In this document: in pieces, positions 16,645 through 26,900 of the stretch | Numbering within the stretch: the stretch's first letter is position 1 | Layout: each line of letters starts with the position of its first letter | DNA from: Streptomyces sp. Tue6028 | Lineage (GTDB): Bacteria > Actinomycetota > Actinomycetes > Streptomycetales > Streptomycetaceae | DNA: 64,000 bases | NCBI RefSeq assembly: GCF_002300165.1 | Contig: NZ_MLCE01000007.1 | Coordinates: 12,007 to 76,006 of the forward strand | Direction: 5' to 3' | Notes under the pieces: generated by a model | Databases searched by the model: none | What the model was told of the DNA's origin: nothing | The model's input: the letters and a program-made list of their open reading frames with translations, nothing else | Position numbers and translations under genes: made by a program

Positions 16645-18111
16645 TCAGTAGCCGCGCCACCAGCGCAGGAAGCGCTGCCAGGCGCCGAGGCGGGCGGCGG
16701 GTTCGGGCGTCGGCGGGGCCTGCGGGGCCACCGGCTGCGGCGCGGGACTCGGCTCCGACGCCTCAGTCGTGACCTGCCAGTTCGGCCGCTGGCGGGGCAG
16801 CGCGTTGACCGAGGGCCGCTGCATGACGTCCTGCGGCGGCCGCGGCGCGAACGTCACCGGCAGCTCCACGAGGTGACGCGACGACATCGACGCCCGCCAG
16901 CGCAACTCGTCCTCCTTGCAGTCCAGTTCGGTGTCCGGCAGCCGCAGCAGCAGCGCGTCGACCCCGACATCGGCGATGGCACGGCCGATGTCCTGTCCCG
17001 GGCACTCGTGGGGACCGCCGCCGAAGGCGAGGTGGGAGCGGTTGCCCTGCATGTTGGCGGCGAGGTCGGGGCGGACCCGCGGGTCGACGTTGCCCGGGGC
17101 GATGCCGAAGAGCAGTCCGTCGCCCTTGCGGATGCGCCGGCCGCCCAGCTCCGTCTCCTGCTTGGCGAAGTAGCCGAGGACCGCGCTGAACGGCGGCTCG
17201 TCCCACAGGGACTGCTCGACCGCCTCCGGCACCGTCATCTGCCCGCCGTTGAGCTGGGCCCGGAAACGCGGATCGGTGAGGACCATGCGCAGCACGTTGG
17301 CGATGAGGTTGGCGGTCGCCTCGTAGGCGGCGAGCAGGACGAGGCGCAGGTGCTGGGCGACCTCGTCGTCGGTGAGCCCCGCCGGGTGGTTGATGAGGTG
17401 GCTGGTGAAGTCCTCCTCGGGGTTGGCGCGGCGCCGCAGAGTGTGCTGCGTCAGGACGCTCATGACGTACTCGTTGCTGGCGATCGCGGTCTCGGTGCCC
17501 TTGAGGAGGTCGCGGGCGGCGTGCACCATGCGGTCGTTGTAGTCCTCGGGCATGCCGAGGATCTCGCACAGCACGGACATCGGCAGGTGCTCGGCGAACT
17601 GCCCGACCAGGTCGGCCTTCCCGAGCTCGCAGAACTCGTTGACCAGGCGCTGCGTCGCTCGGTTGATGTAGCGCCGCAGACTGCGGAAGTCGATGGTGGT
17701 CATGGCGCCGGTGACGGCTCCGCGCAGCCGCAGGTGCTCGTCGCCCTCGGCGTGGGAGCAGATGGGCTGCCAGGCGATGTGCGGGGCGAGCGGATGGTCG
17801 GCGCCCGCGGTGCCGTCCTGGACGGCGGTCCACAGCCTGCTGTCCCGCGCGTAGTGCTGGGGCGTGTTCACCATGTGCAGGTTCTCGCCGTGGCCGAGCA
17901 CCACCCAGATGGGTACGTCGTTGTGGAGCAGCACGGGGGCGACGGCGCCGTGTTCCGCGCGGAGTTTCTCGTAGAGGGCTTCCAGGTCCTCCGCTTCGGG
18001 TCCGTACAGGCGGTGCAGCCCGCCGGGGCCGAGGCCGTGGGCGGGGCAGCCGGGCGGCGGTCCGAGCGTGGGGTCGTCCGTACCGGTCGGGGAGTGGGAT
18101 TCAGACGTCAC
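16645..18111 (-). CDS. rarE: Cytochrome P450 of the rar conservon (CYP157-like)
   Basis: A protein of 488 residues; the GTG start has CGGAG about 9 nt upstream. The heme loop FGGGPHECPG places the ligand at Cys370, and the I-helix has LAAYEATAN (Thr266). At the K-helix the usual ExxR is replaced by EQSLW (299-303), the hallmark reported for the CYP157 family. After the P450 fold ends, a Pro/Ala-rich tail of about 60 residues finishes with an aromatic, basic segment (WQRFLRWWRGY) that could bind membrane. It is the last gene of the rarA-E operon; in S. coelicolor the homologous cvn9 operon affects aerial mycelium formation. Its substrate is unknown. Confidence 0.93.
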   Translation of the reverse strand: MTSESHSPTGTDDPTLGPPPGCPAHGLGPGGLHRLYGPEAEDLEALYEKLRAEHGAVAPVLLHNDVPIWVVLGHGENLHMVNTPQHYARDSRLWTAVQDGTAGADHPLAPHIAWQPICSHAEGDEHLRLRGAVTGAMTTIDFRSLRRYINRATQRLVNEFCELGKADLVGQFAEHLPMSVLCEILGMPEDYNDRMVHAARDLLKGTETAIASNEYVMSVLTQHTLRRRANPEEDFTSHLINHPAGLTDDEVAQHLRLVLLAAYEATANLIANVLRMVLTDPRFRAQLNGGQMTVPEAVEQSLWDEPPFSAVLGYFAKQETELGGRRIRKGDGLLFGIAPGNVDPRVRPDLAANMQGNRSHLAFGGGPHECPGQDIGRAIADVGVDALLLRLPDTELDCKEDELRWRASMSSRHLVELPVTFAPRPPQDVMQRPSVNALPRQRPNWQVTTEASEPSPAPQPVAPQAPPTPEPAARLGAWQRFLRWWRGY

Positions 18112-18191
18112 GGTGATCGCTCCGAAACTGAGGGGGATCCGGGTCTTGGGGGGTGGCGGAAGGGGTGGGAGGCGCCTTCGTCGACGTCGCG

Positions 18192-18812
18192 TCAGACGGG
18201 TGCCGAGGTGATCGCCAGGGAGTGCAGGAAGCGCATCAGCGTCATCAGGGTGTCCCGGCTGGAGGCCCTGCGGCGCGCGTCGCACTTCACGATCGGGATC
18301 TCCTCGGGCAGGTCGAGCGCCGTCCGCAGGTCCTCGATCGGGTAGCCGGGGGCGTCGGGGAAGTCGTTGATCGCCACGACGAACGGCACGCCGCGCTCCT
18401 CGAGGCGGCCGATCACGTCGAAGCTGACCTCCAGACGACGGGTGTCGATGAGCACCACGGCGCCGAGGGCTCCTTCGAAGAGGCCGTTCCAGAGGAACCA
18501 GAAGCGCTCCTGTCCGGGCGTGCCGAACAGGTAGAGCACCAGCTGGTCCGTGATGGAGATGCGGCCGAAGTCCATGGCGACGGTGGTGGCCGTCTTGCTC
18601 TCGGAGCCGTAGTTGTCGTCGACGCCGATGCCGGCCTGCGTCATGGTCTCCTCGGTGGTCAGCGGTTTGATCTCGCTGACGGAACCCACCATGGTCGTCT
18701 TGCCGACCCCGAAGCCGCCCACGATCACGATCTTCACCGCGGCCTGTGCCGTGTGCGGCAGATGGTCCTCGGCGCGAGGGCCCGTGATGGTGTCAGAGCT
18801 TTTGAAGTCCAT
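18192..18812 (-). CDS. rarD: Conservon GTP-binding protein
   Basis: A protein of 206 residues. It is a small Ras-like GTPase of the conservon family: P-loop GGFGVGKTT (Lys38), switch region around MTQAGIGVDD, LFGTPGQERF (G3-like), and AINDF where Ras proteins have NKxD. The start overlaps rarC by 20 bp. In conservons this protein is thought to act with the sensor-like ATPase, roadblock and DUF742 proteins in a membrane complex resembling G-protein signalling. Confidence 0.95.
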   Translation of the reverse strand: MDFKSSDTITGPRAEDHLPHTAQAAVKIVIVGGFGVGKTTMVGSVSEIKPLTTEETMTQAGIGVDDNYGSESKTATTVAMDFGRISITDQLVLYLFGTPGQERFWFLWNGLFEGALGAVVLIDTRRLEVSFDVIGRLEERGVPFVVAINDFPDAPGYPIEDLRTALDLPEEIPIVKCDARRRASSRDTLMTLMRFLHSLAITSAPV

Positions 18813-19245
18813 GCATCACCGCTTCGAGGAGGGAACGGTCGGGCAGCGCCGAGCGGACGATCGGGGCGCGCGCGTGTACCAGTTCGGCCGCCAGCATCTC
18901 GGTGAGCAGGACGGTCACCACGCTGAACGGCAGGTTGAGATAGGCCGAGAGCTCGGCGACGGACAGAGGGGCCTGGCAGAGCCGCAGCAGCGCGGACTGC
19001 TCGGGCTGGGCGACGGGGGGCGACGCGTCGGCGCGCGCCACGACCAGGGTGACCAGGTCGAGTTCGGCCCGGTCACCGCCCTCGCCGCCGCCCGTGAGCA
19101 CGTACAGGCGCTCCGGGTTCTTCGACTTGCCCTCGCCCTCCTCGTCCGCGCCCTCCGCGCCTTCCTGGACGTGGGGGGACTCCGGTGCCGGAGGATCCGG
19201 GGCTTCTTCCTTGGGGTGGCGCCGCCGGCGCTGCGGAGGAGTCAT
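18793..19245 (-). CDS. rarC: DUF742 conservon protein
   Basis: A protein of 150 residues. A charged, Pro-rich N-terminus is followed by a winged-helix-like DUF742 domain (RLYVLTGG, LVTLVVA, LLRLCQAPLSVAELSAYLNL, then SLLEAVMHGLQKL at the C-terminus). The ATG overlaps the rarB stop (ATGA) and its end overlaps rarD. It is the third member of the rar operon. Confidence 0.94.
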   Translation of the reverse strand: MTPPQRRRRHPKEEAPDPPAPESPHVQEGAEGADEEGEGKSKNPERLYVLTGGGEGGDRAELDLVTLVVARADASPPVAQPEQSALLRLCQAPLSVAELSAYLNLPFSVVTVLLTEMLAAELVHARAPIVRSALPDRSLLEAVMHGLQKL

Positions 19246-19649
19246 ACGGTCTGCCCGTTGCGCCGCGGCGGGCTGGTGAGATGGGCGCCGATCCGGACGA
19301 CGAGGTCACGCATGCGGTTGCTCATCAGTCCGGGCTCCGCGGTCTGGTTGGCGAGGACCGCGAGGTAGGCGTTGGGTCCGGCGGACATCAGGTAGAAGTA
19401 GCCCCCGTCGATCTCGATGATGACCATGCGCATCCGGCCGTCGCTGTTGGGGATCTCGCCCGCGACGGCTCCGGCCAGGCTCTGCAGGCCCGCGCAGGCC
19501 GCGGCGACCCGGTCCGCGGCGTCCGGCTCGCCGCCGTAGCGGGCGATGCGCAGTCCGTCGGCCGAGAGCACGACGATCTGCCGGATGCCCGGTACGCCGT
19601 CGGCGAGCTCCTTGAGCATCCAGTCGAAGTTGGCTCGCTGCTGGATCAC
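19242..19649 (-). CDS. rarB: Roadblock/LC7-domain conservon protein
   Basis: A protein of 135 residues from the GTG that overlaps the rarA stop (GTGA). It is a roadblock/LC7 fold: FDWMLKELADGVPGIRQIVV, SADGLRIARYG, and the FYLMSAGPNAYLAVLAN strand. Roadblock proteins modulate small GTPases; here the likely partner is the rarD product. Frames extending upstream of this start are within rarA and should be ignored. Confidence 0.94.
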   Translation of the reverse strand: MIQQRANFDWMLKELADGVPGIRQIVVLSADGLRIARYGGEPDAADRVAAACAGLQSLAGAVAGEIPNSDGRMRMVIIEIDGGYFYLMSAGPNAYLAVLANQTAEPGLMSNRMRDLVVRIGAHLTSPPRRNGQTV

Positions 19650-21232
19650 TTGAGGTCCCCCTCGTCGTCGGCCTCGGCAGGGGCCGCCTGGTTGTTCATC
19701 GTGAATGCGGTCGGGTCCGGGTCGCCCTTGAGGCCGTTCATGAACGCTTCGACCCACAGGCCGGGTTCGGGCTCCTTCTCCTGCGGTTCGGACTCCCGCG
19801 TCCACTCGGGCGCCGCCGCGGCGGCCTCCGCGGCCTCGGCCTCGGCACGGGCCTCGGCGATCCGCCGACTGAGCGGGACCTTGACGCGGCTGCGGCGCTG
19901 CGGCAGCCCGTTGGGGGTCCATTCGGTGACCACGGGCACGTCGTCGTCGTGGGACCCGCCGTTCGAGGAGGGGATGCGCGGTCCGGTGGTCGGCTTGCGC
20001 TTCTTCGGCTTGCGCGCCGGTCCCTCCACACCGCCGGTGTCGAGGCCCGCGGTGGAGCTCATGCCGACGCCGTGCGCGAGACCGGGGGCGAAGTCGTTGG
20101 TGAGCATGTCGCGCGGGGCGACGAGGACGGCGCGGACGCCGCCGTACGCGGACTGCCGCAGGGAGACCTGCATGTTGTACATCTGGGCGAGTCGTCCGAC
20201 GACCGCCATGCCGAGCCGGGGGGCTTGGCCCATCACGTTCGGGTCGACGCCGGCCGCGGCGAGCCGGAGCAGTTCCTCGATCTTGCCGCGGGCCTCGTCG
20301 CTGAGGCTGACGCCACCGTCCTCGATCTCGACGGCGATGCCGGTCTGCACCTCGATGGCGGTGACGTGCACCTTGGTGTGCGGGGGCGAGTAGCGCGTGG
20401 CGTTGTCGAGGAGCTCGGCGAGCGCGTGGATGATCGGTTCGACGTGTTCGCCCTTGACGGCGATGTCGACGATGTTGTGCAGCTCGATGCGGCGGTATTC
20501 GAGGATCCGGGACATCGCGCCGCGCAGCACGCTGAACAGCGGTACGGCGTTGGGCCACTGGCGGCTGGGACGGCCGCCGCCGAGCACGGCGATGGAGTCG
20601 GCGAGGCGGCCGATCAGCGCGGTGCCGTGGTCGATGCGCAGCAGGTCGTCGAAGACCTCGGGGTTGCGCCCGTGGTCCTCCTCCATCTCGCGCAGTTCGT
20701 TGTTCTGCTGGTGGACGATGGCCTGGACGCGCCGGGCGATGTTGACGAAGGAGCGCTGCGCGGCGTCGCGCATCGACTCCTCGACGTCGATGGCCTTGAG
20801 CATCTTCTTCAGGAGCGCGCGCTGCGACGCGGGGATGTCGGCGTACTCCGGGTTGTCCCGGTCCAGGGTGCGGACCACCTCCGCGGGTGAGTCACCGCCG
20901 TGCAACCGGTCGAGCGCGGTCGGCAGGACGTCCTCGGAGAGGCGCACGATCTCCTGGTCGTGGGCGGCGATGCGCTGTTCCAGCAAGGCGGAGCGCTGCG
21001 CGAACTCGGCGCGCAGATCACGGGCGACGCGGCCGCGGCGTACGGCCTCGGCGCCGATCGCGATGACCAGCAGCGTGGCGATGCCGCCGCACACACCGAC
21101 GGCTGGTCGCGCCGACTCCGTCACCAAGGCGACGGCGGCGCCGGTCACCGCGGCCATCAGTATGGCCGGCAGCAACAGGACGCGCGCGTAGGGAAGTTCG
21201 CGGCCACCGGGAGGCGATTGAACACTCACCAT
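19646..21232 (-). CDS. rarA: Conservon sensor-kinase-like membrane ATPase
   Basis: A protein of 528 residues from the ATG preceded by AGAGGG. Two membrane segments (about 14-55) enclose a very short external part. A coiled-coil region and nitrate-sensor-like helices follow, then an HATPase domain with N-box HALAELLDNATRYSP. The glycine-rich lid is modified (MGQAPRLGMAVVGRLA), and no phospho-acceptor H-box was recognised, as in other conservon sensors. The C-terminal 150 residues are disordered and charged. It is the first gene of the rar operon. Confidence 0.93.
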   Translation of the reverse strand: MVSVQSPPGGRELPYARVLLLPAILMAAVTGAAVALVTESARPAVGVCGGIATLLVIAIGAEAVRRGRVARDLRAEFAQRSALLEQRIAAHDQEIVRLSEDVLPTALDRLHGGDSPAEVVRTLDRDNPEYADIPASQRALLKKMLKAIDVEESMRDAAQRSFVNIARRVQAIVHQQNNELREMEEDHGRNPEVFDDLLRIDHGTALIGRLADSIAVLGGGRPSRQWPNAVPLFSVLRGAMSRILEYRRIELHNIVDIAVKGEHVEPIIHALAELLDNATRYSPPHTKVHVTAIEVQTGIAVEIEDGGVSLSDEARGKIEELLRLAAAGVDPNVMGQAPRLGMAVVGRLAQMYNMQVSLRQSAYGGVRAVLVAPRDMLTNDFAPGLAHGVGMSSTAGLDTGGVEGPARKPKKRKPTTGPRIPSSNGGSHDDDVPVVTEWTPNGLPQRRSRVKVPLSRRIAEARAEAEAAEAAAAAPEWTRESEPQEKEPEPGLWVEAFMNGLKGDPDPTAFTMNNQAAPAEADDEGDLK

Positions 21233-21682
21233 GTATGCCCTCTGAGACAGGTCGGCTGGGGGTGGGGAGGTTTGTGGGGGAAATGCACGGATCAAACTAG
21301 ATCTTCGGAACTTTTGGGAACAAGCGCCCGAATACATCTCAACTCGGTGCGCTGCGGGCGAGCTTAGTCCGACCGGATCATCGCTGTGTCATATTCAGCA
21401 AGCACCTGAATTCGCCCTCGCGACAGGAGTACCCTCGGCCCCATTTGCACGCTGCGGCTTCGTTCGCACACGGTGTGTAACGGGATACGGGCATGCGAAA
21501 TCCACACCTCGACCAGGTGAAATCGCCGCCGTGGGCGGAACTCCGGAGGAGATCCGGAAGGTACGGAAGGGGGGCAGCCGCGGGCCGCTCAGGCTCCGGC
21601 CGGAACCCGGCGACACACACGGATCACGCCCCGGTCGGCACCCGGCGCACGCTCTGGCCGGCACCCCGGCGACACGCACCGC
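21233..21682. other. Intergenic region upstream of rarA
   Basis: There are 450 bp without a supported gene. The part nearest rarA (about 21290-21420) is A/T-richer than average and is the likely rar promoter region. A small palindrome CACACGGTGTG lies at 21467-21477. The remainder next to the tetR stop is GC-rich and unremarkable. Confidence 0.5.
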
Positions 21683-22330
21683 TCAGGTTCCGGCCGACAC
21701 CCCGGCGATGCGCAGTGCCGCGTCCGCGGTCGCCTCCGCGAAGGCCGACACCGGCCGGTCAGGATCGGAGCGGTGCACGAGGATGACTCCCTCGATCAGA
21801 CCGAACAGCAGGTCCGTCCGCAGATCGAGCTCGCTCTTCGCGAGCGCTCCCCCGGCCGCCGTCGCGGCGAGCAACTGCCGGTAGGCGTCCTTGAGTTCGG
21901 ACCGAACGGCATGGAAGCCGGCGAACCGCTCGGCCCGCACCTCGGGCAGCAGATAGAGACCGCCCAGGTTGTACGGGCCGCCGCAGAGGAGCGCCACGTC
22001 GGTGCGGCAGAGCTCCCACAGCCGGCCCTCGGCCGGCGCGGCGTCGTCCGCGAGGAGTTCACGGGCGAGGGTCAGCGAGGGCGTGACCGTGGACTCCAGG
22101 AGCTCGGCGAGCAGCTCCTCCTTGCCCGACACGTAGTGGTACATGGACGCCTGGCGCATGCCGGCACGCTCGGCGACGGCCCGGGTGGTCGTGGCCGCGT
22201 ATCCGCGCGTGGTGAACAACTCGGCTGCGGCGGCGAGCAGTTCGTCGCGCGGCGACAGCCCGCTGTCCGGCCGCTGCGCGGCGCGCGGCCTGCCGACCCG
22301 TCGCCCTCCCGGTGCGCCCGCTGTTCCCAT
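21683..22330 (-). CDS. TetR-family regulator of the carboxylase operon
   Basis: A protein of 215 residues; the ATG at 22330 is used because earlier codons run into the divergent promoter region. The N-terminal DNA-binding domain reads DELLAAAAELFTTRGYAATTTRAVAERAGMRQASMYHYVSGKEELL in family register, with helix-turn-helix residues about 47-66. The C-terminal domain has the YRQLLAA and DLLFGLIEGVILV helices of ligand-binding TetR proteins. It is divergent from the DUF1989-carboxylase operon, with a perfect 22-bp palindrome between them. It probably represses that operon and the distant APC permease until an inducer binds. Confidence 0.92.
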   Translation of the reverse strand: MGTAGAPGGRRVGRPRAAQRPDSGLSPRDELLAAAAELFTTRGYAATTTRAVAERAGMRQASMYHYVSGKEELLAELLESTVTPSLTLARELLADDAAPAEGRLWELCRTDVALLCGGPYNLGGLYLLPEVRAERFAGFHAVRSELKDAYRQLLAATAAGGALAKSELDLRTDLLFGLIEGVILVHRSDPDRPVSAFAEATADAALRIAGVSAGT

Positions 22331-22441
22331 GCGGTCGATCCTCGCACAGGGCGCCGCCCGGCGATCTCCGGCCGATCCCGGTGAGGGATCGGTAACCGGG
22401 CGGCAACAGCCGGGCAATGCCGGCGACCCGGCCCGCCCCTA

Positions 22442-22463
22442 ATTTCTGTCGCGCGACAGAAAT
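22442..22463. promoter_or_regulatory. 22-bp palindromic operator of the carboxylase operon
   Basis: ATTTCTGTCGC is followed immediately by its exact reverse complement GCGACAGAAAT. The site ends 25 bp before the first gene of the operon and 112 bp upstream of tetR. TetR dimers typically bind such sites. A TAATTT element overlapping its left edge may be the -10 box. A near copy lies at 13942-13963. Confidence 0.82.
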
Positions 22464-22488
22464 GACACCCGGAGCCGGAGGTCCCGCG

Positions 22489-23313
22489 ATGGCGACAGCG
22501 ACCACATACGGAGCCCGCGCCCATGCGCGCGCCCAGGAGGGCACGCGCACCGAGGCCATGCCCGTCGTCCCGGCGAGCGCCTGGCCCGCCCCGCCCTGCG
22601 AGGCGGGCCACCTGGTGTGGGCCGAGACGGTGGCGGGCGGCAACTACACGCACAAGGCGCTGGCGCGCGGCACGGAGATGCGGCTGACCGACCTGGCCGG
22701 CGACGCCTGCGCGCACCTCCTCCTTCATGTCGCCGGCCGTCCCTGGGAACGGCTGAACGTGGCGGACACCGTCAAGGTCCAGTGGAACGCCTACCTCGGC
22801 GAGGGGCAGCTGCTGCTGTCCGACCAGGGCCGGGTGCTGGCCTCGGTGGTCACCGACACCTCAGGGCGCCACGACGCCCTGTGCGGCACCTCCACCCTGC
22901 TGCGCAACACCGAGCGGTACGGGGACGGGACGCCGCAGTCCGCTTCCCCGGCCGGCCGTGAGCTGTTCAAGCTGGCCGCCGCGAAGAACGGCCTCGCCCC
23001 GCGTGATCTGCCGCCCTCACTGTCCTTCTTCCAGGGGGTGGAGGTGGGCGACGACGGCTCGCTGCACTTCACCGGCTCGTCCGGACCTGGCGGGAGCGTG
23101 ACGCTGCGCGCCGAGCAGGACGTGACCGTACTGATCGCGAACGTGCCGCACCCGGCCGACCCCCGGCCGCGGTACGTGAGCGGCCCGCTGGAAGTGCTCG
23201 CCTGGCGCGCGGCGCCGACCGAACCGGGCGACCCGCTGTGGGAGGCCACGCCCGAGGGCCGCCGGGCCTTCCTGAACACCGTCGAATTCCTCGCCGCGAG
23301 GGGGCTCGCATGA
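22489..23313 (+). CDS. DUF1989 protein, urea-carboxylase-associated (carboxyguanidine deiminase subunit candidate)
   Basis: A protein of 274 residues; the ATG follows GGAGG by about 7 nt. The DUF1989 fold is recognisable from AETVAGGNYTHKALARGTEMRLTDL in outline, DACAHLLLH, the Cys/His-containing VVTDTSGRHDALCGTST stretch and SLSFFQGVEV. The family was long called urea-amidolyase-associated protein 1 or 2. Members paired with this carboxylase type have been shown elsewhere to deiminate carboxyguanidine to allophanate. It is the first gene of a four-gene operon and its stop overlaps the next start (ATGA). Confidence 0.88.
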   Translation: MATATTYGARAHARAQEGTRTEAMPVVPASAWPAPPCEAGHLVWAETVAGGNYTHKALARGTEMRLTDLAGDACAHLLLHVAGRPWERLNVADTVKVQWNAYLGEGQLLLSDQGRVLASVVTDTSGRHDALCGTSTLLRNTERYGDGTPQSASPAGRELFKLAAAKNGLAPRDLPPSLSFFQGVEVGDDGSLHFTGSSGPGGSVTLRAEQDVTVLIANVPHPADPRPRYVSGPLEVLAWRAAPTEPGDPLWEATPEGRRAFLNTVEFLAARGLA

Positions 23314-23909
23314 GCACGACCGTCGTTCCCGCCCGAGCCGCCTGGTCGGCCGTCGTCCGCGCCGGCGAGACGCTCACCATCACCGATCTGCACGGCAACC
23401 AGGCCGTCGACTTCCTGCTGTACGACGCCGCGGACACCGCCGTGCGCTACAGCGCGCCGGACACGATCCACGCGCAGGGCAACATCTTCCTGACCACCGG
23501 AAGCGTCCTGATGTCGAACGAGCACACCCCGCTGATGACCGTCGTCGACGACGAAGTGGGCCGGCACGACACAGTCGGCGGCGCCTGCTCCAAGGAGTCG
23601 AACACCCTCAGGTACGGGCACCACACCTGGTCCCAGCACGCGTGCGTGGACAACTTCCTCGCGGAGGGCGCCCGTTACGGCCTCGGCAAGCGGGACCTCG
23701 TCTCGAACGTCAACTGGTACATGAACGTTCCGGTCGAGAAGGACGGCACGCTCGGCATCGTCGACGGCATCTCGGCCCCCGGACTCGGGGTGACCCTGCG
23801 CGCCGAGCGCGACGTGATCGTCCTGGTCTCCAACTGCCCGCAGATCAACAACCCCTGCAACGGCTTCGAGCCGACCGCCGTGGAGATGACCGTCGGAGCG
23901 GCGCGATGA
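23310..23909 (+). CDS. DUF1989 protein, second urea-carboxylase-associated subunit
   Basis: A protein of 199 residues from the ATG overlapping the previous stop; its own stop overlaps the carboxylase start. It is the second DUF1989 paralogue: AGETLTITDLHGNQAVDFLLYDAADT, MTVVDDEVGRHDTVGGACS with the conserved His/Cys pattern, and ISAPGLGVTLRAERDVIVLVSNCPQINNPCN in outline. It presumably forms a heteromeric enzyme with the upstream protein. Together the pair marks guanidine rather than plain urea degradation. Confidence 0.9.
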   Translation: MSTTVVPARAAWSAVVRAGETLTITDLHGNQAVDFLLYDAADTAVRYSAPDTIHAQGNIFLTTGSVLMSNEHTPLMTVVDDEVGRHDTVGGACSKESNTLRYGHHTWSQHACVDNFLAEGARYGLGKRDLVSNVNWYMNVPVEKDGTLGIVDGISAPGLGVTLRAERDVIVLVSNCPQINNPCNGFEPTAVEMTVGAAR

Positions 23910-26900
23910 CCTTCGACACGCTGCTCGTCGCCAACCGCGGGGAGATCGCGGTACGCATCATCCGCACGGCGCGCGAACTCGGCCTGCGCACCGTCGCGGT
24001 GTACTCCGACGCCGACCGCGGCGCGCCCCACGTCCGGCTCGCCGACGAGGCGGTACGACTGGGGCCCGCGCCCGCCAAGGAGTCGTACCTCGACGCCGAC
24101 CTCGTCCTGAGGGCGGCCAAGGACACCGGCGCCGGCGCCGTCCACCCCGGGTACGGCTTCCTCTCCGAGGACGCCGCCTTCGCCCGCCGCTGCGAGGACG
24201 CCGGGATCGTCTTCGTGGGCCCGACGCCGGAGCAGCTGGAACTGTTCGGGGCGAAGCACACGGCCCGCGCGGCGGCCCGGGCCGCGGGGGTGCCACTGGC
24301 ACCCGGCACCGGGCTGCTGGACTCCGTCGGGGAGGCGCTCGACGCGGCCTCCCGGATCGGCTATCCCGTGATGCTCAAGGCCACCGGTGGTGGCGGCGGA
24401 ATCGGCATGTCGGCATGTCGCTCCGCCGGCGAACTGACCGAGGCCTGGGAGCGGGTGCAGCGCGTCGTCTCGGCGTCCTTCTCCTCCGCCGGCGTCTTCC
24501 TGGAACGCCTCGTCGAGGATGCCCGCCATGTCGAGGTGCAGGTCTTCGGCGACGGCGCGGGCCACGTCGTCACCCTCGGCGACCGGGACTGCTCGCTCCA
24601 GCGGCGCAACCAGAAGGTCCTGGAGGAGGCGCCCGCCCCGGGACTCCCGCCGCAGGTGCGCGACCGGCTCGCCGCCGGCGCCCGCGACCTGTGCGCGAGC
24701 GTCGGCTACCGTTCGGCCGGCACGGTCGAGTTCGTGTACGACGCCGCCCGCGAGGATGCGTACTTCCTGGAGGTGAACACCCGCCTCCAGGTGGAGCACC
24801 CGGTGACCGAGGAGGTCCTCGGCATCGACCTCGTCGCCTGGATGCTGCGGCTGGCACGCGGCGAGTCGGACGTCGTGCGGGACCCGGGGCCGCCCCGTGG
24901 TCACGCCGTCGAGGCACGCGTGTACGCCGAGGACCCCTCCCGCGGTCACCGGCCGAGTGCGGGCCTGTTGACCCGGGTCGAGTTCCCCGGCGGTGTCCGG
25001 GTGGACGGCTGGGTCGAGACGGGCACCGAGGTGACGACGTCGTACGACCCGATGCTCGCGAAGGTGATCGCCCGCGGTCCGGACCGGGAGCAGGCCCTGC
25101 GACGGCTCGACGAGGCCCTGGCCCGCACCCGGATCGACGGCATCGAGACGAACCTGGGCCTGGTGCGGGCAGCGCTCGCGGAGCCGTCCTTCCGGGCGGC
25201 GGCGCATTCGACGGCGACGCTGGCCGGCGTCACCGACCCGACGCCGCGTATCGAGGTGGTGGCCGGCGGAACACTCACCACCGTGCAGGACTGGCCGGGC
25301 CGCACCGGTCACTGGCAGGTGGGCGTACCGCCGTGCGGCCCCATGGACGACCTGTCGTTCCGGCTGGGCAACCGGGCGCTCGGCAACCACGAGGGCGCGC
25401 CGGGCCTCGAATGCACCCTGCGAGGACCGTCGTTGAGGTTCACCCACGCCACCACGGTGTGCGTCACCGGCGCGCCCGCCGCGGTCACCGTGGACGGCAC
25501 GGCGGTCGCCCAGTGGGAGCCCGTGACGGTGCCGGCCGGGGCCGTGCTGGACGTCGGTGCCCCCGACGAGCACGGGCTGCGGACCTATGTGCTGTTCGCG
25601 GGCGGCGGTCTGGACGTGCCGCTGTTCCTCGGCAGCGCGGCCACCTTCACGCTGGGCCGGTTCGGCGGGCACGGCGGACGGGCGCTGCGCACCGGCGACG
25701 TCCTGCACGGCGGCTCGGTGGTCTCCGGAACACCGGTACCGGCCGCCGACCGGCCGGTCCTCGGCTCGCGATGGCTGGTCGGCGCGCTCGAAGGCCCGCA
25801 CGCCGCACCCGAGTTCTTCACCGAGGACGACATCCGCGACTTCTACGACGCCGACTGGAAGGTCCATTTCAACTCGGCGCGGACGGGGGTGCGGCTGGTC
25901 GGACCGAAGCCCCGCTGGGCGCGCAAGGACGGCGGGGAGGCGGGACTGCACCCGTCGAACATCCACGACACGCCGTACTCGGTGGGCGCCGTCGACTACA
26001 CGGGCGACATGCCGGTGCTGCTCGGCCCCGACGGCCCGTCACTGGGGGGCTTCGTCTGCCCGGCGACCGTCGTCAGCGGCGAACGCTGGAAGCTCGGGCA
26101 GCTCCGCCCGGGAGACACGGTGCGCTTCACCCCGCTCGCCGAGGACGGCTCGGTGCGCCCGGCGATCGTGGACGGCGGCGTGCTCGCGCGGGACGGCGAC
26201 GTGACCTTCCGCCGCAGCGGTGACGACAACCTGCTGGTCGAGTTCGGTCCCGCGCAGCTGGACCTGGCCCTGCGGATGCGGGCGCACGCGCTGATGGAGG
26301 CGGTCGCCGCGGCCGGGATCGACGGTGTCACGGATCTGACACCGGGCATCCGCTCGCTGCAGATCCAGGCGGACCCGGGCAGGCTGCCGCAGCGTGAACT
26401 CCTCGCCACCGTCCGGGAGATCGCACGGACGCTGCCGGCCGGGGACCGGCTGACCGTGCCGTCCCGGACGGTCCACCTCCCGCTGTCCTGGGACGACCCG
26501 GCGACCCGTGAGGCGATCGCCCGCTACATGGCGGGGGTCCGCGACGACGCGCCCTGGTGCCCCTGGAACATCGAGTTCATCCGCCGGGTGAACGGCCTGG
26601 ACTCGGTCGCCGACGTCTACCGCACGGTCTTCGACGCGGAGTACCTCGTCCTGGGCCTCGGGGACGTGTACCTGGGCGCGCCGGTCGCGACGCCGCTCGA
26701 CCCGCGCCACCGTCTGGTCACCACCAAGTACAACCCGGCACGTACCTGGACCGCCGAGAACTCGGTCGGCATCGGCGGGGCCTACCTCTGCGTCTACGGC
26801 ATGGAGGGACCCGGCGGCTATCAGTTCGTCGGGCGCACCACCCAGGTGTGGTCGGCCTGGCAGCAGCGCGGCGCGTTCGAGCCGGGCTCACCGTGGCTGC

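Noticed and set aside
22331..22488. Guanidine riboswitch upstream of the carboxylase operon
   Set aside because: No ykkC-like or mini-ykkC-like paired ACG-containing stems were found; the obvious element is the TetR palindrome.
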